From the IMG/VR virus record IMGVR_UViG_3300032286_001377, positions 1 to 64,000 of that record: a stretch of DNA of 64,000 nucleotides; one strand, 5' to 3'. The notes under the pieces were generated by a model that worked only from the letters and a program-made list of their open reading frames with translations, did no database searches and had not been told where the DNA came from. The DNA comes from a virus. The translations under genes and the position numbers were made by a program. Of the stretch, positions 40,401 to 48,053 are shown piece by piece (position 1 is the first letter of the stretch; each line of letters opens with the position of its first letter).

Positions 40401-43400
40401 ATCTGGTGCCCAATAGAACTTAGCATTGCAACCAGTAGTTAAATCTACAGTATCGATTGCAGCCCTAACCCAACAAGGCTTACCTAGTAAAACTCCAGCT
40501 GCAGCATATGTAACGTCTCCAGTTAGAGACGAAACAAGTGATCCATCAGAAAATCTAAAAACTGGAAAACCAGAATTATTTACGAATAACTGATAACCAC
40601 CCATAACAGATGAACCAGATCCTTTACTTACAAAAGCCTGGGAAGCAGCAAACGTATTAAATTGCACCCGTGCGCAAATATCAATATTTCTTTCTCTCTC
40701 AATTCTAGAACCAGAACCAACCATTGTTACAGTCATAGCATTAGATGAAGACTCTACAAAAGAGCTAGAGAACTGTATTAGTCTAGTAAAATCTACATCA
40801 AGTACTTTAGTTCCGTTTATGCCGTTTCTAACTATTGCTCTAAAATATCTCCCGCCCATAGGGGAATATAGTGATGGGGCACCATTTGTTCCAATACCAA
40901 TACCAAAGGGTTGTACACTGGTATTTAAATTTCCAGTAGTATTTCCAAAAGATGTACCAATAGTTATCCATTGTGCTGCTGTTGGCTCAGCTTCTTGATC
41001 TGGGCAATAATAGAATATAACATCACCAGAAGTTGCGTTTCTTGTCGCTTTTAACCAGAGTGGAGTACCACCAACTGTTGGCCTACCAGTAGTCCAGTTT
41101 ACTGATGCGAAAAAGTTTGTAAGACTCGTTGGCGTCAATCCAAGTGCTAATGCATTAGACGTAATATACCAGTAATATTGCTGTCCATATCCCTTACCCA
41201 TAAGAATAACCGGTGAAGATGGTGACCAAACTTTTGGCGCTATCTTACAAACAAGTTCTAAATCTCCAGTAATATTTAACGCAGCATTGTCTGGCAACGT
41301 GGCGTAATTATCATAACGGAAAGTCACAGTGGTAGCAGACATAGCTGCAAGTGTTCCATTATTAATTGTTACTGTTGTTCCAGAAAGATTAGTGATAAAA
41401 GTATTTTCTGCAATAAAACCAGTAGCCATAACGCGCTGGCCTATAAAAAGATTAGAACTGCTGGCTACAACAATTGTAGTAGCGCCTACTGTAGCCTGTG
41501 TAGCTGTAGTAGTGATGGTAGTCGCATCTTGATACATATATGTAGTTCCATCAACAATCCTTGCTGCAGAACCAGTAACTGAAACTACTTTACCAGTTGA
41601 TTCTGTGAAAGATGTGGTCCCAATTCCCACTGAACCAAAGTTTGCATTAAAAACTGTTGTTCCATTAATTCCATCTTTAACTATAGCGTTATAAAATTTT
41701 CCTGCAGACATTTGAGTACCGCCATTTACGCCACTGCCAATATAAAGATTAGCACTTGTAGGGTCTATCGTTGAAGCCGCACCAGGAGGACTTGTATTTA
41801 TAAGTGTCCATTGTGCAAGAGTTGGCTCTGCTGTTTGCGTTGAATAATAAAAGGATGCTTGGCTCGTAGCGACCGAAACTGCACATCTTAACCAACCAGC
41901 TTGACCATTCGTAAAAGGTGGTGCACCTGTAGCAGTGATCACTGTTTGTCCACCAGTAGTCCACCAAACAAATTCTGGAAATCCGCTCCCTGTATTGTTA
42001 ATACGGAAAGAGTAAGCTGCGCTACTAAGGCTCCTTTTTGCTACAAGACCTTGATAGTCTAATGAAGATTTCCAGTTATCTAATGCTACCCTAACAATAA
42101 TATCGATATCACCAGCAATATTTAATGTCGATACACTTGGCGTAGATGCATAATTTCCAGAAGTACCAGGAAGGCTCAAAAATTTACTACCCTCGGTACC
42201 TAAAATATCTAACTCGCAACTAGTTCCAATACCTTCATTACGAAAGTACATAGTCGTAGATGTGAAAGCGGCAATCGTGGGATTGCTAATTGTTATAGTC
42301 GTTCCAGAAACATTAGTGACAAAAGTATTATCAGGAATAGACCCACTCAATATCGCTCGTTGCCCGACGACAATTCCGGTTGCACTAGTTACAACAATTG
42401 TAGAAGAACCAACCGTAGCCTGAGTTCCTGTAGCTTGAATCAAACCATTAAATACGTCAGTTACATAAGCATAACTATTTGGACTAGTTAATCCAGATCC
42501 AAACATATAAGTTGATCCATCAACTATTTGAGCTGATTGAGAACTAAGAATTACAGAATGTCCAGTAGAGCTAGTAAAAGATCTAGCTCCAATAGCGGCT
42601 TTAGTAAAATCAACATCTAAAACTGTTGGTCCATCAATTCCATTTTTCAATATTCCACGATAGATTTTTCCAGCCATTCTTTCGCCACCGGAGTACCCTG
42701 CGCTTTGTGTACCTGCGCCGAAACCAACGATAAATCCAGATGCCGTTGCCGCACCAATGTATCCAACAGAAGATCCAATTGAAATCCAATTAGAAGGATA
42801 AGATGTACTATCTGGTGCATAATAAAATCTCACAATACCCGTACTAGCTTCACGTGTTACTCTTAACCAAACAGTTTGACCATCACTTGGCCTTCCTGCA
42901 GCTGTAGTCCAAGTTATACCAATAGACCTTAATGTGCCACCACCCATAAAGTAAAATCCAACATTAGACGAAGAGGCAGAAAGCCAAAATTCTCCAGCAT
43001 ATCCTTTGCTCATTATGATCTGATTAGCTGGATAAGAGTTCCAGTTATCTAATGCTACACGACAAATTACTTCAATATTACCAGTAATTTTTAGCTCTGG
43101 AGAATCTGGAACATAAGCATAAGAGAATCCTGGACCTCTTGCTACTGAGAGAAAATGTTCGCTTTCAACACCTAAAATATTTAGACTATCATCAAAAGGA
43201 ACAGAAGCGTAGTTACCAGAAATTCCTGGAGTATACAAATAGTTTTCGCCAGAATGACCTAATAATACTGGCGAACCATTATATGTTGCATTTAAAGCCG
43301 CACCTCCCCACCCCTTATTTTGCATAACCGTTTCTCCAACGGTAGATTTATCTACATCCAACCAATACACAGCGTCACTAAATACAGAAAGATCATCACG

Positions 43401-43685
43401 CATAAAAAGACTGACATCACTAACATCATAACTTAAACCATCATTCAATAATGATGCCGCAGTAATGTCATCTATGTCACCAATAAAAAGCTTGACATCT
43501 TCAAGGATAGAAGAATCAATAGAATCAAGTTGATTTTTAATTCTAGTCAAATCCAACTTTAAAAAATTTGTTTCAGCGTTCTCTAATTCACTACTTCTTG
43601 GTCCGCGATATTTCATTCTATTTACTTGGAAAAGTGGTTCTTTAAATCTTTCCACTTTATCTTGATTTGTAAATGTTTTTGACAT
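37416..43685 (-). CDS. giant tail adhesin with eight LamG-like modules
   Basis: 2089 residues. A short coiled-coil start (LENAETNFLKLDLTRIKNQL) is followed by eight concanavalin/LamG-like units, each opening with a 'lnitGdieivcrVa.ddW' strand (for example VICRVALDNWNS near 43050, FVCRVAADDWTP near 40060). Most also have 'fyya.d.tepT.W..iG' and 'G..vfdvdFt'. Two copies of a linker (ATQATVG...GTTVTI) lie between early modules. Such modules bind glycans; on a phage baseplate they would dock on host-surface sugars. The last two modules are more diverged. No signal peptide. Confidence 0.75.
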   Translation of the reverse strand: MSKTFTNQDKVERFKEPLFQVNRMKYRGPRSSELENAETNFLKLDLTRIKNQLDSIDSSILEDVKLFIGDIDDITAASLLNDGLSYDVSDVSLFMRDDLSVFSDAVYWLDVDKSTVGETVMQNKGWGGAALNATYNGSPVLLGHSGENYLYTPGISGNYASVPFDDSLNILGVESEHFLSVARGPGFSYAYVPDSPELKITGNIEVICRVALDNWNSYPANQIIMSKGYAGEFWLSASSSNVGFYFMGGGTLRSIGITWTTAAGRPSDGQTVWLRVTREASTGIVRFYYAPDSTSYPSNWISIGSSVGYIGAATASGFIVGFGAGTQSAGYSGGERMAGKIYRGILKNGIDGPTVLDVDFTKAAIGARSFTSSTGHSVILSSQSAQIVDGSTYMFGSGLTSPNSYAYVTDVFNGLIQATGTQATVGSSTIVVTSATGIVVGQRAILSGSIPDNTFVTNVSGTTITISNPTIAAFTSTTMYFRNEGIGTSCELDILGTEGSKFLSLPGTSGNYASTPSVSTLNIAGDIDIIVRVALDNWKSSLDYQGLVAKRSLSSAAYSFRINNTGSGFPEFVWWTTGGQTVITATGAPPFTNGQAGWLRCAVSVATSQASFYYSTQTAEPTLAQWTLINTSPPGAASTIDPTSANLYIGSGVNGGTQMSAGKFYNAIVKDGINGTTVFNANFGSVGIGTTSFTESTGKVVSVTGSAARIVDGTTYMYQDATTITTTATQATVGATTIVVASSSNLFIGQRVMATGFIAENTFITNLSGTTVTINNGTLAAMSATTVTFRYDNYATLPDNAALNITGDLELVCKIAPKVWSPSSPVILMGKGYGQQYYWYITSNALALGLTPTSLTNFFASVNWTTGRPTVGGTPLWLKATRNATSGDVIFYYCPDQEAEPTAAQWITIGTSFGNTTGNLNTSVQPFGIGIGTNGAPSLYSPMGGRYFRAIVRNGINGTKVLDVDFTRLIQFSSSFVESSSNAMTVTMVGSGSRIERERNIDICARVQFNTFAASQAFVSKGSGSSVMGGYQLFVNNSGFPVFRFSDGSLVSSLTGDVTYAAAGVLLGKPCWVRAAIDTVDLTTGCNAKFYWAPDQPSEPTTWIQIGSTISGSGNSTGNISLGVNSEQLAIGAYYSGAADAFSGKIFNVIIKNGIGGSEVVNVNFTRQLQFCSSFMESSFNAYSVGILNNARIERNRDIEFVCRVAADDWTPATEQYFFGKYNTHATGPYANQRSFALSILDTGRLNVRIAPDGAGGSLLSKSSPSIPPFVDKTTYWIKVTVDVDNGTGGNDVCFYYAEDQVDEPTVWTQIGGPVTTANITSISPNTSFLEIGGIYGIGNVNSNTGPFAGKVFRTIVRNGIGGATVSDVNFTKAISSGSQKIIDLPTVTKNSVDKPLYLQNLGSGGAVLNARPGATFGPDNTAAITANSTSTTDPKWLAHTGENYLYIPGVSGNRADVAFNAAFNVTGDMELVCRVAIDDWTSGLNHTLIERESTDPNRGFTFMVTGVGKLLLKWFPTGSNSTLMARESTVPGNFVDGKAYWLKVTIDVDNGLGGHDLKFYYAEDQTTEPTSWVQLGSTVSQLGVTAFPVLASSPGVVIGGNANTVAAGKFYRAIWRNGIGGTKVFDINFATSLSSTVQSTFTESANNITVTITRGTSGKKTVAVCRPCWLFGSNSYMEIADNANLDFSYTESVSVVAVVRQWGTAASYGRYICKGGGAAAQGWSLSNDTTSVSPGFFIGDGTNAANQTGPAVTAGAFSVFGGIVNRSNNTIKTFSNNTFSATSPTTTIGNLSNGNTVRIGVNGGASLSNYQDFEFYAGLIFRKALSTAEVALINAHYSGTITAASTALLKEAVFYLDAANPTQAGAIVRSNTNKKTVAVTRPTLLMGGGTTWLETPDNSLLDFGIKDSYTIFFSARFWNNIAGYSRLLSKGDNQTNPGYEIMTNASDNSVMLNVKGNLSGQVGGSTTTPSKTFIENATNYIFVHDVTSDSFSVYVNGTFDNKATDVSVGSLANSYPLRVGARSDVTSGVDFEFFGAAIWRRALTQDEIQEIANYYQLNGTIVKVDTMNKLSAQLARILKTVQRLESGL
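41315..41511 (-). repeat. linker repeat copy A inside the LamG adhesin
   Basis: About 65 codons: ATQATVGATTIVVASSSNLF, GQRVMATGF, NTFITNLSGTTVTI, ending near ATTVTFRYD. Copy B at 42240-42436 has the same layout. Coordinates approximate. Confidence 0.65.
42240..42436 (-). repeat. linker repeat copy B inside the LamG adhesin
   Basis: About 65 codons: ATQATVGSSTIVVTSATGIV, GQRAILSGS, NTFVTNVSGTTITI, ending near STTMYFRNE. Homologous to copy A, pointing to a duplication of module plus linker. Coordinates approximate. Confidence 0.65.
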
Positions 43686-43694
43686 TCTACCTCT

Positions 43695-45836
43695 TTACGA
43701 TACATCGTTATGTTTAAATTTAATTCTTATTGCGTCCAAGATAGGAGTTTGAAGTGGATTAGAGTATCTATTAAAATCTACACGATATCTAACAGCACTA
43801 ACTTCCTGAGACTTATCTGAATAGTACTTCAAAATACTTCTTTTAGAAATTTCTTTTGAAGCCAAAAGATATTTAGAACCATAAAATGAATCTATAGTGA
43901 AAACATTTAAACTTGAATCAACTTTATTTCTAAATTCAATAGGATCTAAATATGAAAAATATTCCATAAATACTGTACCATAATCAAACAAGTTTGCTCC
44001 AACCATTAGATCTAGACTTACTCGGTCATTAGAACTATTATCATAAGCAAAAGTTATAGTATTAATACCTTTAACAAATTTCCATTCTAATCTAGAAACC
44101 GTTTGTCCAGATGGAAGCTCGCCAATAATTGTACCATTTAAATATATAGAAAGATTAAAAGTACCAATTTTAGTAATAGTATGAGATACAGTTCTTTCCT
44201 CACTTGATAAAAGCTTAGTTTCAATTAATTCAGAACAAGGGCCAGAAAAAGCTGAAGTAAAAGATGACGAATAATTTGTAAAAATAGTTTTTCTTAATTC
44301 TAAATATGTTGAATCATTAATAATCTCAGCCCAACCCTGTAAAGAATTTGACAAATTCGAACTAACACTACTAAGCGATGGAATTGAATAAGATTGAAAA
44401 TTATTCAGACCAGAAATAACATAAGGTTGCAAATATGTAGTCGTATCACTCAAAGACGCCACACGATATGCCTCCCTATCCGAAAAAGGTAAAGTAATAG
44501 GATTTAATTCGTTTGCATTAGGTGAGGTATTATTAAGTGGAATCAAAACATAATCAACATCGAGGGTATCATCAGCTATATCTATATATTCAGAAACTGC
44601 ACTAGAACCAACTAGTGAAACTACATTTGGGATTGCTCCCGCATCAGAACTACTAGGCTCAATTGGTATCCAACTAAAATCATACACCCCGACAGCTGAC
44701 TCTGAGTCGACTGCAACATAATAAGATAAACTTGTACCTGAAACAGTTTGCTGCTTAGCGTCAAGTGCAACTGAACTAATAGATAGTAAACTATTATCGG
44801 AAATCGGAATAGATATAGGCTTGGATATTAACGTAGCTCTTTCATCGTAGTAATCTGCACCGATAGAAAGCTCTCTAAAACCAAACGTATAAACATATGG
44901 TGCAGTAGTGCTTTGCACTACTTTGTCTGGTTCTTCTTTATATAAAGTCAAATAGATTGCACTATATGAATCATTAGGTAACAAAAATGCAAATCTATTA
45001 TAATCTTCCTTAGAAGTTTTGCTACGTATAACTTCTGGTTTATCAGCAGAAACTGGAACAGCTTTCATAAAAATAGAACAAGGGGATTGGCTTAAAATTG
45101 AACCCTGTATTTTAGATATACTAAATCCAGTATTAATTGGAATATTAAAAGTAATAGAAGCTATACCTGGAGCATCAGAAGTGTGATCGTGAGACCAATA
45201 GGTGTCATTTAGCCCATCAAAAACGGCATCAAAGTTAGATACAGTAGTTGGACCATATACGATTGAATTATTAAACGTTACAGTAGCTTTCACATTAGAT
45301 AAAATCATTGATTTAGTTGTTATCTGATTAGATATTTCCGAAGTAACTTTTGGAATAGTCACATGATTATTAATAATATCAACAAACGCAGAAGTTTTTT
45401 CTAGATCAATAAAAGTTGTATTAGAAAAATTTTCTAAATAAGAATAGAAAAATCCGTCAGAGTTTGCATTGGCGAAAAGAAGTTGATCTATTTTAGATTC
45501 AATTTCTTTTCTTTTAGCTCTTAAATTATCAAGCTTCATATTCAAAGCATTAACGACAGAAAAAATTTGTTCATTATTTTCCATTACACAATCATACAAT
45601 GTTTCTAAATTCAATAAAGTATTTATCATCACCTCATTTAAAGCATGATGGCTAACAGTATTAGTGGACTGTATCCTATCTACATCAATTGAAACTGGTT
45701 CGCCTAATTTGTTATAAGAAAAATATTGATTATAAAGTTTTTTAATTTCATGATCAGATGGCTTATTTCCCGTAGAATAAAATAACTTATAAATATTATA
45801 GAGAAATTTTCTTTTTTGAACTGTTGAAATATTCAT
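43695..45836 (-). CDS. baseplate protein, paralogue of the 36162 gene
   Basis: 713 residues. Helical N-terminus (KRKFLYNIYKLFYSTGNKPS, later a long coiled coil IFSVVNALNMKLDNLRAKRK). Beta-rich remainder with NHVTIPKV, then PYVYTFGFRELSIGADYYDE, matching KYVYTYGLSDLDI in the 417-aa protein. C-terminal NPLQTPILDAIRIKFKHND fits the paralogue's end. Discoidin-like folds are suspected. Starts with AAAAGAG ribosome site and ends 10 bases before the giant adhesin. Confidence 0.7.
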   Translation of the reverse strand: MNISTVQKRKFLYNIYKLFYSTGNKPSDHEIKKLYNQYFSYNKLGEPVSIDVDRIQSTNTVSHHALNEVMINTLLNLETLYDCVMENNEQIFSVVNALNMKLDNLRAKRKEIESKIDQLLFANANSDGFFYSYLENFSNTTFIDLEKTSAFVDIINNHVTIPKVTSEISNQITTKSMILSNVKATVTFNNSIVYGPTTVSNFDAVFDGLNDTYWSHDHTSDAPGIASITFNIPINTGFSISKIQGSILSQSPCSIFMKAVPVSADKPEVIRSKTSKEDYNRFAFLLPNDSYSAIYLTLYKEEPDKVVQSTTAPYVYTFGFRELSIGADYYDERATLISKPISIPISDNSLLSISSVALDAKQQTVSGTSLSYYVAVDSESAVGVYDFSWIPIEPSSSDAGAIPNVVSLVGSSAVSEYIDIADDTLDVDYVLIPLNNTSPNANELNPITLPFSDREAYRVASLSDTTTYLQPYVISGLNNFQSYSIPSLSSVSSNLSNSLQGWAEIINDSTYLELRKTIFTNYSSSFTSAFSGPCSELIETKLLSSEERTVSHTITKIGTFNLSIYLNGTIIGELPSGQTVSRLEWKFVKGINTITFAYDNSSNDRVSLDLMVGANLFDYGTVFMEYFSYLDPIEFRNKVDSSLNVFTIDSFYGSKYLLASKEISKRSILKYYSDKSQEVSAVRYRVDFNRYSNPLQTPILDAIRIKFKHNDVS

Positions 45837-48037
45837 CTCTTTTTTACCTTTGCTATCAATTTATAAGAATAAACTACAGGAGTAATATTATAATTTCTAT
45901 CTTTAAACATTTGTATCTTAACTTTTACCGAGTTTATTTCAGTTGGAACTTCTGGATAATTGATATACGCAACACCTGGTATTTGATAGTTTATCGGGAT
46001 ATTTTTATTAAAAACCAAAACTTCAGCTATACCATTAGCTGATAGCTGAACAGGAGAAATTTGAATCCAGCTAGAATCATTAACTGATATAAAATAATTT
46101 AAAATTACTTTATCACTATATGAATTATCTACATTAGTTTCAGAAGAAATCATCAAAGATTCAATAGGAGTATCAAAATTATAAGAAGTAGAAACAACTT
46201 CTGCAGCATCTGCGTATGTTTCGTATGTAAAAGAAATATCTCTAATACCAATAGATTTCCTTTTTGCTTTATATAGCTCCTTTTCTAATGTGATTGGAAC
46301 AGAATAGCCAAGCACTTGAGTGACAGCAGTGTAAGTTACAGGCTCTATAACAATATCGCTAAATCTATATGTATTATACCCTGTAGTTGCCGTTCCATTA
46401 GGAAGACTGGCAAGATAGCTATTTACTGAAGCTAAATCATCAACAAGTTCTGCGGAACTAGGCGCATACTTTGCCGAACCAGCTAACTGAACATCGCCTG
46501 CAGATGGCTCAAACAAAGAGGCTGTATCAGGAACCCAAACAAATGATCTATTACTTCCACTTCCAATAAAATTATAAAAGTAAACTTTTGTTGAATTAGG
46601 CGAACCATTAACATAAGTTTTCATACTGATAGCATAAGCATCATATCTGACTGGCTTTTTCTTTAATCTAACTCTAACAACTTTAGAAATTCTATCTTTA
46701 TCTTTAAACTCATTAGGATTAGTTATCTGCGGAACAAGCGAATATTTATCATACTCAATTAACTCATAAACATCCGAACTAAACGCGCTCGGATTAAATC
46801 TAGATAAACCATAAAATGGAGAATCAATGCCTTGATTTGTTTGATAATTAGGCTTCCAATACGCATGAAGAATATCTACATCTTGATAAGCGTCTTGCTC
46901 AATGCTGACTTCAAACTTCAAAACTCTTAATTCAGAAAATCTAATTGTTGCTTTATTATAAAAATAATTATTTGCTATTTGCAAATTAAGCGGAGAAAAA
47001 GAAGAACCGACATATATCGTACCATTAAGAACTTCAGTAACATCACCATTTTGAAGAGTAGCTTTAACTGAAGTAACCTTGATTAAGCCCGTTGATCCAA
47101 AATAAGGTAAAATTGTAAAAGTATTAGCTAAGGTTGGTGCACCACATTCAAAGATCAAACTAAGCTTAACAGGATTAGACATATCAAAAGAGGACCAATC
47201 AATAAGTTCTCCTTCCGTTTTTCCAGCTACAACTTTTCTATTAGAAAGATAACCAAACTCATCATTTGATATGACAGCGCTATTAACAGCAGCGTTGCTT
47301 GACCTGTCAACATTAATTGCATCATACTCGAAATAAGTTAAAGGATTCTCATCACCTATTCCAGAAAGAGAAGCCAAAGTTCTGTTTGATTTATATATAT
47401 ATTCATAAACTTCTGTCTGATCTGAATTGACAGACTTAACTACCTGATGATTATTTCCAAGAAACCCATTAGATACAGACTGATTAATCTTTATAGACCT
47501 AGGAGACCAAGGTCTAATTCTTGATATCGGTAGTGTAAAAGATCCATTCTCAATATTGGGATTCATCCCAACAGGAATCAAACTTACATTTACTTGATCC
47601 TGATTATCAAAAGAATCACCCAAATAAACCAGATCATCAGCTGGTGCTTGAGAATACATTTGCAAAATTTTAGCTTTAGAAGAAATTCTTTCTAAATAAT
47701 TTTTCTCAGCTTCTATTTCTTGTACAAAAAGATTATACGCATTAACAGTCTTAGCATTCAAATAGTCTAACTGCTTAGATACAAGCGCAAAATCATTTCC
47801 AACAGATGCAGAAAAGGAATTATATTTACTAGATGTAGGAGGCTCTCCCTTTATATAAGGGACAAATTGAGTAACAGGACCTCCTACTGTCTCATATATA
47901 TCTGAGACAAGTTTTTTATATTCTTCAATTTTTTGTTGATTAGTTGCAAATTGATTTCTAACTTCTTTTGAAAAATAGTCTCTTACCTTTAAGTAAACTT
48001 GATCATAGGTTAAAGTATTGGAAGATATTTGAGTCAT
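45833..48037 (-). CDS. baseplate protein with coiled-coil N-terminus
   Basis: 734 residues. N-terminal region (LKVRDYFSKEVRNQFATNQQ, VFVQEIEAEKNYLERISSKA-like coil). Beta-rich body; RKSIGIRDISFTYETYADAA takes the place of the 'YGLrdLsi' block of the two paralogues. C-terminal EINSVKVKIQMFKDRNYNI, VVYSYKLIAKVKK. ATGA overlap with the 713-aa gene. Structural role inferred from position and architecture. Confidence 0.68.
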   Translation of the reverse strand: MTQISSNTLTYDQVYLKVRDYFSKEVRNQFATNQQKIEEYKKLVSDIYETVGGPVTQFVPYIKGEPPTSSKYNSFSASVGNDFALVSKQLDYLNAKTVNAYNLFVQEIEAEKNYLERISSKAKILQMYSQAPADDLVYLGDSFDNQDQVNVSLIPVGMNPNIENGSFTLPISRIRPWSPRSIKINQSVSNGFLGNNHQVVKSVNSDQTEVYEYIYKSNRTLASLSGIGDENPLTYFEYDAINVDRSSNAAVNSAVISNDEFGYLSNRKVVAGKTEGELIDWSSFDMSNPVKLSLIFECGAPTLANTFTILPYFGSTGLIKVTSVKATLQNGDVTEVLNGTIYVGSSFSPLNLQIANNYFYNKATIRFSELRVLKFEVSIEQDAYQDVDILHAYWKPNYQTNQGIDSPFYGLSRFNPSAFSSDVYELIEYDKYSLVPQITNPNEFKDKDRISKVVRVRLKKKPVRYDAYAISMKTYVNGSPNSTKVYFYNFIGSGSNRSFVWVPDTASLFEPSAGDVQLAGSAKYAPSSAELVDDLASVNSYLASLPNGTATTGYNTYRFSDIVIEPVTYTAVTQVLGYSVPITLEKELYKAKRKSIGIRDISFTYETYADAAEVVSTSYNFDTPIESLMISSETNVDNSYSDKVILNYFISVNDSSWIQISPVQLSANGIAEVLVFNKNIPINYQIPGVAYINYPEVPTEINSVKVKIQMFKDRNYNITPVVYSYKLIAKVKKR

Positions 48038-48053
48038 TGAATTCCTATCCTAA

